DNA of 64,000 bases. It comes from Pseudomonas canadensis. Lineage in GTDB: Bacteria > Pseudomonadota > Gammaproteobacteria > Pseudomonadales > Pseudomonadaceae. A program made the position numbers and the translations under genes. Of this stretch, positions 8,105 through 16,733 are shown piece after piece. Position 1 is the stretch's first letter, and every line of letters begins with the position of its first letter. The DNA is taken from positions 186,001 through 250,000 of the forward strand of contig NZ_KI628539.1 of assembly GCF_000503215.1 (NCBI RefSeq), written 5' to 3'. The notes beneath the pieces were generated by a model. It did not search any database. It saw nothing but the letters and a program-made list of their open reading frames with translations, and was not told the DNA's origin.

Positions 8105-8542
8105 TTACTTCTTCAAACCGTAATGCTCATCCAGCATGCCGGGGGCGTTCGGCGTCTTTGGCGCGTAGTCCCGTGGTGGCTCCTGGTTTTCCCGGGGTGG
8201 GGTCAGGCGTTCCCGTGGGGTTTGCGGTGCATCGGAATGCAACGCGGCCAGCAGGCGCTGGCGGGTGATGTCGTCGAGGGCCAGGCGGTTGGCGCCATCG
8301 GCGAGGTGATCCTGTACTTCCTGGTAGCTCTGGGTGAGCTTCTTGACCAGGGTCGCGGTGCTGTTGAAGTGGGTAACAACCTCGTTCTGATAACTGTCAA
8401 AACGTTCCTGAATGTCGTCCAACTGACGCTGCGTGCGGTTAGGCGCGGCATTCGGCAGCAAGCGAGCAACCAGGAAACCAATGGCGACACCGGCAACCAG
8501 GGCAAGAGTCGGCAACAACCAAACTAAGAGCGAGTGTTCCAC
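8105..8542 (-). CDS. zapG: ZapG/YhcB family (DUF1043) inner-membrane protein
   Basis: 145 aa. A single N-terminal membrane helix (residues 5-28, LLPTLALVAGVAIGFLVARL) is followed by a coiled coil (about 35-95, RQLDDIQERFDSYQNEVV) and a Pro-rich, disordered tail. This is the layout of DUF1043 proteins (E. coli YhcB/ZapG), which link cell division with cell-envelope growth. Homologues are known to be needed for normal cell shape; the molecular role is unsettled. It stands alone, convergent with the ABC transporter. Confidence in the family is high, in exact function moderate. Confidence 0.88.
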   Translation of the reverse strand: MEHSLLVWLLPTLALVAGVAIGFLVARLLPNAAPNRTQRQLDDIQERFDSYQNEVVTHFNSTATLVKKLTQSYQEVQDHLADGANRLALDDITRQRLLAALHSDAPQTPRERLTPPRENQEPPRDYAPKTPNAPGMLDEHYGLKK

Positions 8543-8689
8543 GAGTCCTTCCTCTATAAACGGCTTTGCTTTACGTTAACGGCTCAAACCTGCGCTGTAT
8601 ACCGCGATTAAGCTCGCAATGATGCCAAGCACAGACTTTTAGCTAGACGAGTCGACCCTTTGTGAGGTCACGGAGTTCATTCCTTGCTC

Positions 8690-9319
8690 ATGCGTGAAAC
8701 CCCCGTTTTGATCGATGGCCCGGTAGGCCAACTGGAAGCCCTGTACCTGGATCACCCCGAGCCACGTGGCCTGGCGCTGATCTGCCACCCGAACCCGGTG
8801 CAGGGTGGGACCATGCTCAATAAAGTAGTATCGACCCTGCAACGCACCGCCCGCGATGCCGGTTTGGTTACCTTGCGTTTCAATTACCGTGGTGTTGGCG
8901 CGAGTGCCGGCACCCACGACATGAGCACCGGTGAAGTGGATGACGCCGAAGCGGCCGCCACCTGGCTGCGGGAAAAACACCCGGACTTGCCGATCACCTT
9001 GCTCGGCTTTTCCTTCGGTGGTTACGTCGCTGCCAGTCTCGGCGGTCGCTTGGAAGCCAAGGGTGAAAAACTGTCACATTTGTTCATGGTTGCCGCAGCG
9101 GTGATGCGTCTGCGCGATACCGATGCGCTGCCACTGGGTTGCCCACTGACCCTGATCCAACCGGAAACCGACGAAGTGGTCGACCCACAGACCGTCTACG
9201 ACTGGTCTGCAGCCCTGAAACGCCCCCATGAGCTGCTGAAAGTGGCAGAATGCGGACACTTTTTTCACGGCAAGCTCACCGATCTGAAGGATCTGGTGCT
9301 GCCGCGACTTTCGAATTGA
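8690..9319 (+). CDS. Alpha/beta hydrolase (YqiA/KTEDEL-type)
   Basis: 209 aa, cytoplasmic. The fold is recognisable by the oxyanion region CHPNPVQGGTM, the RFNYRGVGASAG loop, the nucleophile elbow GFSFGG, an acidic residue in QPETDEVVD and the terminal His in AECGHFFHG. The substrate is unknown; relatives are small carboxylesterase-like enzymes often sitting next to trpS and zapE in Pseudomonas. The start is uncertain: ATG 8690 has GGAG 14 nt upstream, while TTG 8684 has the same GGAG at 8 nt and would add two residues. trpS follows 24 nt after the stop, so the two are probably co-transcribed. Confidence 0.85.
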   Translation: MRETPVLIDGPVGQLEALYLDHPEPRGLALICHPNPVQGGTMLNKVVSTLQRTARDAGLVTLRFNYRGVGASAGTHDMSTGEVDDAEAAATWLREKHPDLPITLLGFSFGGYVAASLGGRLEAKGEKLSHLFMVAAAVMRLRDTDALPLGCPLTLIQPETDEVVDPQTVYDWSAALKRPHELLKVAECGHFFHGKLTDLKDLVLPRLSN

Positions 9320-9343
9320 TAGCAGTCTGATAAGCGATTACCC

Positions 9344-10699
9344 ATGACGACTCGTACCCGTATCCTCACCGGCATCACCACCACCGGCACGCCGCACCTG
9401 GGCAACTACGCCGGTGCGATCCGCCCGGCGATCCTCGCCAGCCAGGACGCCAATGCCGACTCCTTCTACTTCCTGGCCGACTACCACGCCCTGATCAAGT
9501 GCGATGACCCGCAGCGCATCCAGCGCTCGCGCATGGAAATCGCCGCGACCTGGCTCGCCGGTGGCCTGGATGTGAACCGGGTGACCTTCTACCGCCAGTC
9601 GGACATCCCGGAAATCCCCGAGCTGACCTGGCTGCTCACCTGCGTTGCCGCCAAGGGCCTGCTCAACCGCGCCCATGCGTACAAGGCCTCGGTGGACAAG
9701 AACGTGGAAGCCGGCGAAGACCCGGATGCGGGCATCAGCATGGGCCTGTACAGCTACCCGGTGCTGATGGCGGCGGACATCCTGATGTTCAACGCACACA
9801 AGGTGCCGGTCGGTCGCGACCAGATCCAGCACGTGGAAATGGCCCGCGACATCGGCCAACGCTTCAACCACCTGTTCGGTAACGGTAAAGAATTCTTCAC
9901 CATGCCCGAGGCGTTGATCGAAGAAAGCGTCGCTACCTTGCCAGGCCTGGATGGCCGCAAGATGTCGAAAAGCTACGACAACACCATCCCGTTGTTCACC
10001 AGCGCCAAGGACATGAAGGACGCGATTTCGCGCATCGTCACCGACTCCCGCGCGCCGGGCGAAGCCAAGGACCCGGACAATTCGCACCTGTTCACCCTGT
10101 ACCAGGCGTTTGCCAGCAAGGCCCAGGAAGAAGAGTTCCGCGCCGAGCTGCTGCAAGGGCTGGGCTGGGGCGAGGCGAAAAACCGTCTGTTCCAACTGTT
10201 GGATGGCCAACTGGGCGAAGCCCGCGAGCGCTACCATCAATTGATGTCGCGCCCATCCGACATGGAAGACCTGCTGCTGATCGGCGCCAAGAAAGCGCGT
10301 GCGGTGGCCGCGCCGTTCCTGGCTGAACTGCGTGAGGCGGTGGGCCTGCGTTCGTTCGTCAATCAAGCCGCAGCGCCAGTCGCGACCAAGAAGAAAGCCG
10401 CAAAAGCCGCGCGCTTCGTGAGCTTCCGCGAGGACGACGGCAGCTTCCGCTTCCGCCTGCTGGCGGCCGATGGTGAGCAACTGTTGTTGTCGCGCAATTT
10501 TGCCGACGGCAAGGCGGCGGGTGCGGTAACCAAGCAACTGCAAAACGGCGACGCCCTGGACGTACGCACCGAAGCCTTGGGCTTCAGCGTTTGGCTGGAC
10601 GGTGCCGTGGTAGCCGACAGCGCCGAGTTCGTTGACGCCGCTTCCCGCGACGCGGCCATCGAAGCCTTGCGCGTTGCGTTGACCCCCCTCGAGGATTAA
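9344..10699 (+). CDS. trpS: Tryptophan--tRNA ligase, long form
   Basis: 451 aa class I aminoacyl-tRNA synthetase charging tRNA-Trp. The HIGH-type motif is TGTPHLGNY (about 13-21) and the KMSKS motif is GRKMSKSYDN (about 204). It is roughly 115 residues longer than the E. coli enzyme (334 aa). After the catalytic and anticodon parts (to about 340), a Lys/Ala linker (KKKAAKAARF) leads to a domain of about 90 residues whose FRFRLLAADGEQLLLS pattern resembles a DUF1508/YegP-like fold. This extension is shared by pseudomonad TrpS as far as I know; its role is not established. A terminator follows 29 nt after the stop. Confidence 0.95.
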   Translation: MTTRTRILTGITTTGTPHLGNYAGAIRPAILASQDANADSFYFLADYHALIKCDDPQRIQRSRMEIAATWLAGGLDVNRVTFYRQSDIPEIPELTWLLTCVAAKGLLNRAHAYKASVDKNVEAGEDPDAGISMGLYSYPVLMAADILMFNAHKVPVGRDQIQHVEMARDIGQRFNHLFGNGKEFFTMPEALIEESVATLPGLDGRKMSKSYDNTIPLFTSAKDMKDAISRIVTDSRAPGEAKDPDNSHLFTLYQAFASKAQEEEFRAELLQGLGWGEAKNRLFQLLDGQLGEARERYHQLMSRPSDMEDLLLIGAKKARAVAAPFLAELREAVGLRSFVNQAAAPVATKKKAAKAARFVSFREDDGSFRFRLLAADGEQLLLSRNFADGKAAGAVTKQLQNGDALDVRTEALGFSVWLDGAVVADSAEFVDAASRDAAIEALRVALTPLED

Positions 10700-10727
10700 C
10701 CCGACCAAGGGTTGATTGCCATTATCC

Positions 10728-10758
10728 GGGGCCGTCGTTACAGTGACGGCCCGTTTTT
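10728..10758 (+). terminator. trpS terminator
   Basis: GGGCCGTC (10728-10735) pairs with GACGGCCC (10745-10752) and is followed by GTTTTTG. Confidence 0.8.
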
Positions 10759-10778
10759 GTTGCCTTGCTAACGAAATT

Positions 10779-11873
10779 ATGACGCCCCTAGAACGATATC
10801 AAGCTGATCTGAAACGCCCTGAATTCTTCCATGACGCGGCCCAGGAAAATGCGGTGCGTCATTTGCAGCGCCTGTACGACGACCTGCTCGCGGCCTCGCA
10901 AAGCAAGCCAGGGATGTTCAGCAAGCTGTTTGGCAAGAAAGACCACACCCCGGTCAAAGGCCTGTACTTCTGGGGCGGTGTAGGGCGCGGCAAGACTTAT
11001 TTGGTCGACACCTTCTTCGAAGCGCTGCCGTTCAAGGAAAAGGTGCGGACGCACTTTCACCGCTTCATGAAGCGCGTGCACGAAGAGATGAAGACCCTGC
11101 CGGGCGAGAAAAACCCGCTGACCATCATCGCCAAGCGTTTCTCCGAAGAGGCGCGGGTGATCTGCTTCGATGAATTCTTCGTCTCCGACATCACCGACGC
11201 CATGATCCTCGGCACCCTGATGGAAGAGCTGTTCAAGAACGGCGTGACCCTGGTCGCCACCTCGAACATCGTGCCCGACGGCTTGTACAAGGACGGCCTG
11301 CAACGCGCGCGCTTCCTGCCGGCCATCGCGCTGATCAAGCAGAACACCGAAATCGTCAACGTCGACAGTGGCGTCGACTACCGCCTGCGCCATCTGGAGC
11401 AAGCGGAGCTGTTCCACTTCCCGCTGAACGAAGCGGCCCACGAAAGCCTGAAAAAGAGCTTCCGCGCCCTCACGCCGGAATGTACCCAGGCGGTGGAAAA
11501 CGACAAGCTGATGATCGAGAATCGCGAAATCATCGCGTTGCGTACTTGCGATGACGTGGCCTGGTTCGAATTCCGCCAACTGTGCGACGGCCCGCGTAGC
11601 CAGAACGACTACATCGAGCTGGGCAAGATCTTTCACGCGGTGATCTTGAGCGGTGTGGAGCAGATGAGCGTCACCACCGACGACATCGCGCGCCGCTTCA
11701 TCAACATGGTCGACGAGTTCTACGACCGTAACGTGAAGCTGATCATCTCGGCGGAAGTCGAGTTGAAGGACCTGTACACCGGCGGGCGCCTGAACTTCGA
11801 GTTCCAGCGCACCTTGAGCCGGTTGCTGGAAATGCAGTCCCACGAATTCCTGTCGCGTGGGCACAAGCCGTAA
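10779..11873 (+). CDS. zapE: Cell division protein ZapE (AFG1-like ATPase)
   Basis: 364 aa AAA-type ATPase. Walker A is GGVGRGKT (about residue 68), Walker B is ICFDEFFV, and the AFG1 family core NGVTLVATSNIVPDGLYKDG follows. ZapE associates with the Z-ring in proteobacteria; the mitochondrial homologue AFG1/LACE1 works in protein quality control. The start ATG 10779 gives MTPLERYQADL, typical of the family; an upstream in-frame GTG at 10716 would run through the trpS terminator and is rejected. It lies alone behind trpS and is convergent with the GlxA-type regulator. Confidence 0.92.
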   Translation: MTPLERYQADLKRPEFFHDAAQENAVRHLQRLYDDLLAASQSKPGMFSKLFGKKDHTPVKGLYFWGGVGRGKTYLVDTFFEALPFKEKVRTHFHRFMKRVHEEMKTLPGEKNPLTIIAKRFSEEARVICFDEFFVSDITDAMILGTLMEELFKNGVTLVATSNIVPDGLYKDGLQRARFLPAIALIKQNTEIVNVDSGVDYRLRHLEQAELFHFPLNEAAHESLKKSFRALTPECTQAVENDKLMIENREIIALRTCDDVAWFEFRQLCDGPRSQNDYIELGKIFHAVILSGVEQMSVTTDDIARRFINMVDEFYDRNVKLIISAEVELKDLYTGGRLNFEFQRTLSRLLEMQSHEFLSRGHKP

Positions 11874-11887
11874 GAACGATGTAGATC

Positions 11888-11921
11888 AAATGTGGGAGCG
11901 AGCAAGCCCGCTCCCACATTT
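11888..11921. repeat. REP-type inverted repeat acting as terminator
   Basis: AAATGTGGGAGCG (11888-11900) and its complement (11909-11921) enclose AGCAAGCC, followed by TTTT. It belongs to the GTGGGAGCGGGCTTGC class. It sits between convergent zapE and the regulator, 14 nt after the zapE stop, so it probably ends both transcripts. Confidence 0.75.
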
Positions 11922-11941
11922 TTTACCGCGTTCAACCTTAT

Positions 11942-12937
11942 CTATGCGGCCTGCTGAAACTGCTGGCGATACTGGTTCGGTGACAACTCCGTGTGCTGCC
12001 GGAACAGCCGCGCAAAGAAACTCGCATCGTCGTAACCCACCTCATAACTGATGGTCTTGATGCTCTTGCGGCTGCCCGAGAGCAGGCCCTTTGCCGTCTC
12101 GATGCGCAGCCGTTGCAGGTAATGTAGCGGCTTGTCACCGGTAGCGGTCTGGAAGCGGCGCATGAAGTTGCGGATGCTCATGCCGTGTTCCCGGGCCACG
12201 TCTTCGAAGCGGAATTTGTCGGCGAAGTGTTCTTCGAGCCAGTGCTGGATCTGCAGGATGATCACATCCTGGTGCAGCTTCTGCCCGCCAAACCCGATGC
12301 GTCCCGGTGAATAGCTGCGCTGCACTTCATAGAGGATATCGCGGGCCACGGCCTGGGCGATGTTGGCGCCGCAGAAACGTTCGATCAGGTAGATATAGAG
12401 GTCGCACGCCGAGGTGGTGCCGCCGGCGCAATACAGGTTGTCGGCGTCGGTGAGGTGCTTGTCCTGGTTGAGTTGGACCTTGGGGAAGCGTTCGCTGAAG
12501 GCGTTGAAGAAGCGCCAGTAGGTGGTCGCTTCCTTGCCGTCGAGCAGGCCGGCTTCGGCCAGCCAGAACACCCCGGTGGCTTCGCCGCACAATACGGCGC
12601 CGCGTGCGTGTTGCTCACGCAACCATGGCAGCACTTGTGGGTAGCGAGTGCACAAGGCGTCGAAGTCATCCCAGAAGGCCGGTAGCACGATGATGTCGGC
12701 GTCTTCCAGGCCGCCGTCCACCGGCATGATTACATCACTGAAGCTGCGTACCGATTGCCCGTCGGGGCTGACCAGGCGCGATTCGAACGCGGGAGTCAGG
12801 CCCAATCCTTGTTGCTTGCCGTAACGCAGGCTGGCGAGGTGGAAGAAATCCTTGGCTTGCATGAGGGTTGAAGCGAATACCCGATCAATGGCCAAAATGC
12901 TGACGCGCCGCAACGGCGTGGAGATTTGGTTAGACAT
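11942..12937 (-). CDS. GlxA family AraC-type transcriptional regulator
   Basis: 331 aa. The N-terminal DJ-1/PfpI-like domain (about 10-195) contains the GEATGVFWLAEAGLLDG segment, followed by an AraC/XylS double helix-turn-helix (about 225-325: LSGSRKSIKTISYEVGYDDASFFARLFRQH split over two helices). Such regulators usually activate genes for amine, arginine or choline-derived compounds in Pseudomonas (ArgR, GbdR, CdhR are relatives). The ligand here is unknown. It diverges from an acyl-CoA dehydrogenase gene 145 bases away, which is the most likely target by position only. Confidence 0.88.
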   Translation of the reverse strand: MSNQISTPLRRVSILAIDRVFASTLMQAKDFFHLASLRYGKQQGLGLTPAFESRLVSPDGQSVRSFSDVIMPVDGGLEDADIIVLPAFWDDFDALCTRYPQVLPWLREQHARGAVLCGEATGVFWLAEAGLLDGKEATTYWRFFNAFSERFPKVQLNQDKHLTDADNLYCAGGTTSACDLYIYLIERFCGANIAQAVARDILYEVQRSYSPGRIGFGGQKLHQDVIILQIQHWLEEHFADKFRFEDVAREHGMSIRNFMRRFQTATGDKPLHYLQRLRIETAKGLLSGSRKSIKTISYEVGYDDASFFARLFRQHTELSPNQYRQQFQQAA

Positions 12938-13082
12938 AATTTCATTTATTCTTATAGGGGAAAGTGGTCACCAGACGGCTGGATCGTCTTATTTTTTGTC
13001 GCATGTGTCCAGTGTCCCGTGCTGCCTTCGGGGCATAGTCTCTGTGGGCTCGTCCTTGTCCGACAATCCACGCAGGTGACCC

Positions 13083-14219
13083 ATGATTCCCAGAACCTTG
13101 TTCAGCACGGAACACGAACTCTTCCGCGAGAGCGTGCGCACCTTCCTCGAAAAAGACGCCGCGCCGTTCCATGGGCAGTGGGAGAAACAGGGCTACATCG
13201 ACCGCAGCTTATGGAGCAAGGCGGGGGAGGCGGGGATGCTGTGTTCCCACCTGCCAGAAGAATATGGCGGGCTGGGCGCGGACTTTTTGTACAGCGCGGT
13301 GGTGATCGAGGAGATCAGCCGGCTGGGGCTGACCGGCATCGGTTTTTCCCTGCATTCGGATATTGTTGCGCCATATATCCTGCATTACGGCAGTGAGGCG
13401 TTGAAACACAAATACCTGCCCAAGCTGATCTCCGGTGAAATGGTCACGGCCATTGCCATGACCGAGCCGGGCGCTGGTTCCGACCTGCAAGGGGTGAAAA
13501 CCACGGCAGTGCTGGACGGCGATGACTACGTGATCAATGGCTCCAAAACCTTCATCACGAACGGCTATCTGGCCGAGCTGGTGATCGTGGTGGCCAAGAC
13601 CGATCCCAAGGCGGGCGCCAAGGGCACCAGCCTGTTCCTCGTGGAAGCCGACACGCCGGGCTTCGACAAGGGCAAGCGCTTGGAAAAGGTGGGCATGAAG
13701 GCCCAAGACACCTCGGAGCTGTTCTTCCAGGATGTGCGGGTGCCCAAGGAAAACCTGCTGGGCCAGGCGGGCATGGGCTTCGCTTACCTGATGCAGGAGT
13801 TGCCGCAGGAGCGGCTGACGGTTGCGATTGGTGCCTTGTCGTCAGCCGAGGCGGCGCTGGAGTGGACCCTGACCTACACCCGCGAGCGCAAGGCGTTCGG
13901 CAAGGCGATCGCGGACTTCCAAAACACCCGGTTCAAGCTGGCGGAGATGGCCACCGAGGTTCAGATCGGCCGCGTATTCGTCGACAAATGCATGGCGCTG
14001 CATCTGGAAGGCAAGCTGGATGTGCCCACGGCGGCGATGGCCAAGTACTGGGCCACGGACCTGCAATGCAAGGTGCTCGATGAGTGCGTGCAGTTGCACG
14101 GCGGCTACGGCTTTATGTGGGAATACCCGATTGCACGGGCGTGGGCGGATGCACGGGTGCAGCGCATTTATGCGGGGACCAACGAGATCATGAAGGAAAT
14201 TATTGCGCGGGCGCTGTAA
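13083..14219 (+). CDS. Acyl-CoA dehydrogenase
   Basis: 378 aa FAD flavoprotein of normal length. The N-terminal helical domain, middle beta domain (signature MTEPGAGSDLQGV about 120-132) and C-terminal helical domain ending in QLHGGYGFMWEYPIARAW and IYAGTNEIMKEI are all present. It introduces a 2,3 double bond into acyl-CoA in the cytoplasm, passing electrons to ETF. Chain-length specificity cannot be read. No other beta-oxidation genes adjoin it; the divergent GlxA-type regulator may control it. Start ATG 13083 with an AGGTGACCC ribosome-binding region. A REP pair follows the stop. Confidence 0.9.
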   Translation: MIPRTLFSTEHELFRESVRTFLEKDAAPFHGQWEKQGYIDRSLWSKAGEAGMLCSHLPEEYGGLGADFLYSAVVIEEISRLGLTGIGFSLHSDIVAPYILHYGSEALKHKYLPKLISGEMVTAIAMTEPGAGSDLQGVKTTAVLDGDDYVINGSKTFITNGYLAELVIVVAKTDPKAGAKGTSLFLVEADTPGFDKGKRLEKVGMKAQDTSELFFQDVRVPKENLLGQAGMGFAYLMQELPQERLTVAIGALSSAEAALEWTLTYTRERKAFGKAIADFQNTRFKLAEMATEVQIGRVFVDKCMALHLEGKLDVPTAAMAKYWATDLQCKVLDECVQLHGGYGFMWEYPIARAWADARVQRIYAGTNEIMKEIIARAL

Positions 14220-14238
14220 TCTGCGGTGCTGCTGATGG

Positions 14239-14330
14239 CCGCCTTCGCGAGCAAGCCCGCTCCCACGGTTGACCGCATTCTCATGCTGGAACTCGGTCAA
14301 CCGTGGGAGCGGGCTTGCTCGCGAAAGCGG
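14239..14330. repeat. REP pair (REPIN) of the GTGGGAGC class
   Basis: Long imperfect inverted repeat. The left arm reads CCGCCTTCGCGAGCAAGCCC and on through GCTCCCACGGTTGAC; the right arm is its complement, with a spacer of about 20 nt (14276-14293). It lies between the convergent acyl-CoA dehydrogenase and aldo/keto reductase genes and could form a very stable hairpin. Confidence 0.85.
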
Positions 14331-14342
14331 CTTGAAGATCAA

Positions 14343-15383
14343 TCAAGGCGCTGGGTTCGGATGATCCTTTTGAATCGCCTCAATCCCGTCCAACACCTCT
14401 TTCGACAATTTCAGCTCGGCACTGGCAATGTTGCTATCCAGTTGCTCCAGCGACGTGGCTCCAATGATATTGCTGGTCACAAACGGCTGCTGCGTCACAA
14501 ACGCCAATGCCATCTGCGCCGGGTCCAGGCCGTGCTCCCGTGCCAACGCCACATAACGGCTGCATGCCGCTTCCGACTGCGGGTTGAAGTAACGGCTGAA
14601 GCGGCTGTATTCGGTCAGCCGTGCCTTGGCCGGACGCGCACCGTTTTCATACTTGCCGCTGAGCATGCCGAACGCCAGTGGCGAATACGCCAGCAAACCG
14701 CACTGTTCACGGATCGCGACTTCCGCCAGGCCCACTTCAAAGCTGCGGTTGAGCAGGTTGTAGGGGTTCTGGATCGACACTGCGCGGGTCCAGCCACGGG
14801 CTTCAGCCAGGGCCAGGAATTTCATGGTGCCCCACGGCGTTTCGTTGGACAGGCCGATGTGGCGGATCTTGCCGGCCTTCACTTGTTCGTCCAGCGCTTC
14901 GAGGGTTTCTTCCAGCGGGGTGAGGTCGTCTTCGTCCTTGTGCTTGTAGCTCAGTTGGCCGAAGAAGTTGGTGCTGCGTTCCGGCCAGTGCAGTTGGTAG
15001 AGGTCGATCCAGTCGGTCTGCAGACGTTTGAGGCTGGCATCCAGGGCGTCGACGATGTGCTTGCGGTTGTGGCGCAGGTGGCCATCGCGGATGTAGTCGA
15101 TGGTGTTGCCGGGGCCGGCGATCTTGCTGGCCAGGATCCAGTCGGCACGGTCGCCACGGCTTTTGAAGTAATTGCCGATGTAGCGCTCGGTGGTGGCATA
15201 GGTGTCGGCCTTGGGCGGCACCGGGTACATTTCGGCCGTGTCGAGGAAGTTGATCCCCGCACCCTTGGCCCGCTCGATCTGCGCGAAGGCCTCTGCCTCG
15301 CTGTTCTGCTCGCCCCAGGTCATGGTGCCCAAGGCTATCGCGCTCACGTTCAGATCCGTACGGCCCAGCTGTCGATAATCCAT
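14343..15383 (-). CDS. tas: Tas-like NADP(H)-dependent aldo/keto reductase
   Basis: 346 aa, the same length as E. coli Tas, which it resembles throughout. The TIM-barrel AKR has catalytic Asp/Tyr in NFLDTAEMYPVPPKADTYAT, the Lys in ILASKIAGPG and His in YQLHWPERSTNFFGQL, then SIQNPYNLLNRSFEVGLAEV. It should reduce aldehydes/ketones with NADPH in the cytoplasm; E. coli Tas suppresses a tyrosine auxotrophy but the natural substrate is unclear. The start was moved from 15407 to ATG 15383 because AAGGAG lies 7 nt upstream and the family begins MDYRQLGRT. Confidence 0.9.
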   Translation of the reverse strand: MDYRQLGRTDLNVSAIALGTMTWGEQNSEAEAFAQIERAKGAGINFLDTAEMYPVPPKADTYATTERYIGNYFKSRGDRADWILASKIAGPGNTIDYIRDGHLRHNRKHIVDALDASLKRLQTDWIDLYQLHWPERSTNFFGQLSYKHKDEDDLTPLEETLEALDEQVKAGKIRHIGLSNETPWGTMKFLALAEARGWTRAVSIQNPYNLLNRSFEVGLAEVAIREQCGLLAYSPLAFGMLSGKYENGARPAKARLTEYSRFSRYFNPQSEAACSRYVALAREHGLDPAQMALAFVTQQPFVTSNIIGATSLEQLDSNIASAELKLSKEVLDGIEAIQKDHPNPAP

Positions 15384-15560
15384 CGGGTACTCCTTCAGGG
15401 AAAACAATCATAAAAGCAGGTTGAATTTTTTTTCGCAATCTGCATAATTGCCCACCTCTTTCTGCAGTGGAAGTGATGCGCCGCCTGCCGAAGAATCTTG
15501 CCGTTGAACGGACGCGCCGACCCGAGCCCCCGATAGCGTCTGTATCCGGCTGCCTTTGAC

Positions 15561-15589
15561 TTGTCAAAGTACGCACTATTCAGTAAGAT
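15561..15589 (+). promoter_or_regulatory. Candidate sigma-70 promoter for rplM-rpsI
   Basis: TTGTCA (15561-15566), 17-nt spacer, TAAGAT (15584-15589). It is 43 nt before the rplM start, leaving a short leader that contains an imperfect GCCGTC...GGGCGGC hairpin. Confidence 0.5.
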
Positions 15590-15631
15590 CCGCCGTCTAA
15601 TTTACAGGGCGGCCCCTGAGGCTATTAAAGA

Positions 15632-16060
15632 ATGACAACTTTTACTGCAAAACCGGAAACAGTTCAGCGCGACTGGTTTGTCGTCGACGCCGCTGGTCAG
15701 ACCCTGGGTCGTCTGGCCACTGAAGTCGCCAGCCGTCTGCGTGGCAAGCACAAGCCTGAGTACACCCCTCACGTTGATACCGGTGACTACATTGTCATCA
15801 TCAACGCTGAGCAGGTTCGTGTAACCGGCAACAAAGCAAGCGACAAAATGTACTACCGTCACTCCGGTTTCCCAGGCGGTATCAAGTCTTCCAACTTCGA
15901 AGGCCTGATTGCCAAGAAGCCTGAAGCCCCGATCGAAATCGCGGTCAAAGGCATGCTGCCTAAGGGCCCACTGGGTCGCGATATGTTTCGCAAGCTGAAA
16001 GTCTATGCGGGCGCTGTACACCCTCATGCTGCTCAGCAGCCCCAAGAACTGAAGTTTTAA
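15632..16060 (+). CDS. rplM: Large ribosomal subunit protein uL13
   Basis: 142 aa, the standard bacterial length. It starts [20 protein letters not shown] and has the family signature [17 protein letters not shown] and the C-terminal [21 protein letters not shown]13 binds 23S rRNA early in 50S assembly. In E. coli L13 also represses its own rplM-rpsI mRNA; whether that happens here is not visible. rpsI follows 14 nt downstream, forming the usual two-gene operon. Confidence 0.98.
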
Positions 16061-16074
16061 CGGAATAGTTCATT

Positions 16075-16467
16075 ATGTCGGCGACTCAAAATTACGGCAC
16101 TGGCCGTCGCAAAACCGCAACCGCTCGCGTTTTCCTGCGTCCGGGTACTGGTAACATCTCGATCAACAACCGCTCCCTGGACAACTTCTTCGGCCGCGAA
16201 ACTGCCCGCATGGTAGTTCGTCAGCCGCTGGAACTGACCGAGACCGTTGAAAAGTTCGACATCTACGTCACCGTTATCGGTGGCGGTGTAAGTGGTCAAG
16301 CTGGCGCAATCCGCCACGGTATCACTCGCGCTCTGATGCAGTACGACGAAACCCTGCGTGGCGCTCTGCGCAAAGCTGGCTTCGTGACTCGCGATGCCCG
16401 TGAAGTTGAACGTAAGAAAGTCGGTCTGCGTAAAGCGCGTAAGCGTCCGCAGTACTCGAAGCGTTAA
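16075..16467 (+). CDS. rpsI: Small ribosomal subunit protein uS9
   Basis: 130 aa. It starts [20 protein letters not shown] and keeps the [19 protein letters not shown] core and the conserved basic tail [14 protein letters not shown], whose last residues reach the P-site tRNA in the 30S subunit. Second gene of the rplM-rpsI operon; a strong terminator follows. Confidence 0.98.
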
Positions 16468-16484
16468 TTCGCTTTACGTTCCAC

Positions 16485-16522
16485 AAAAACGCCCAGCCTC
16501 CTCACGGAGCTGGGCGTTTTTT
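16485..16522 (+). terminator. rplM-rpsI operon terminator
   Basis: AAAAACGCCCAGC (16485-16497) pairs with GCTGGGCGTTTTT (16509-16521), 11-nt loop, then a T run. Confidence 0.9.
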
Positions 16523-16560
16523 ATTGCCTGCGATTTATGCATAAAAATCGCCGTGACAAC

Positions 16561-16587
16561 TTGCCACATCCGTAGACCCCCTATACT
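16561..16587 (+). promoter_or_regulatory. Candidate petA promoter
   Basis: TTGCCA (16561-16566) and TATACT (16582-16587) with a short 15-nt spacer; the -10 is good, the spacing sub-optimal. It is about 150 nt upstream of petA. Confidence 0.35.
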
Positions 16588-16733
16588 ACAAGGCCTGGAG
16601 GCTGAGCCCCCGGCAATTCCCTTGTCAGACGTGGGGCTTTTCATTACCATTCGGCAAAATTTTTATAAGTAAAGATTCAACACTTAGTAGACGCCTGATT
16701 TAACAGGCCAAAAAGCTGATGGGAGAGGACTGA

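Noticed and set aside
9338..10708. 456-codon minus-strand frame over trpS
   Set aside because: Exact antisense of trpS; no family match, no ribosome-binding site. A by-product of GC-rich codon use.
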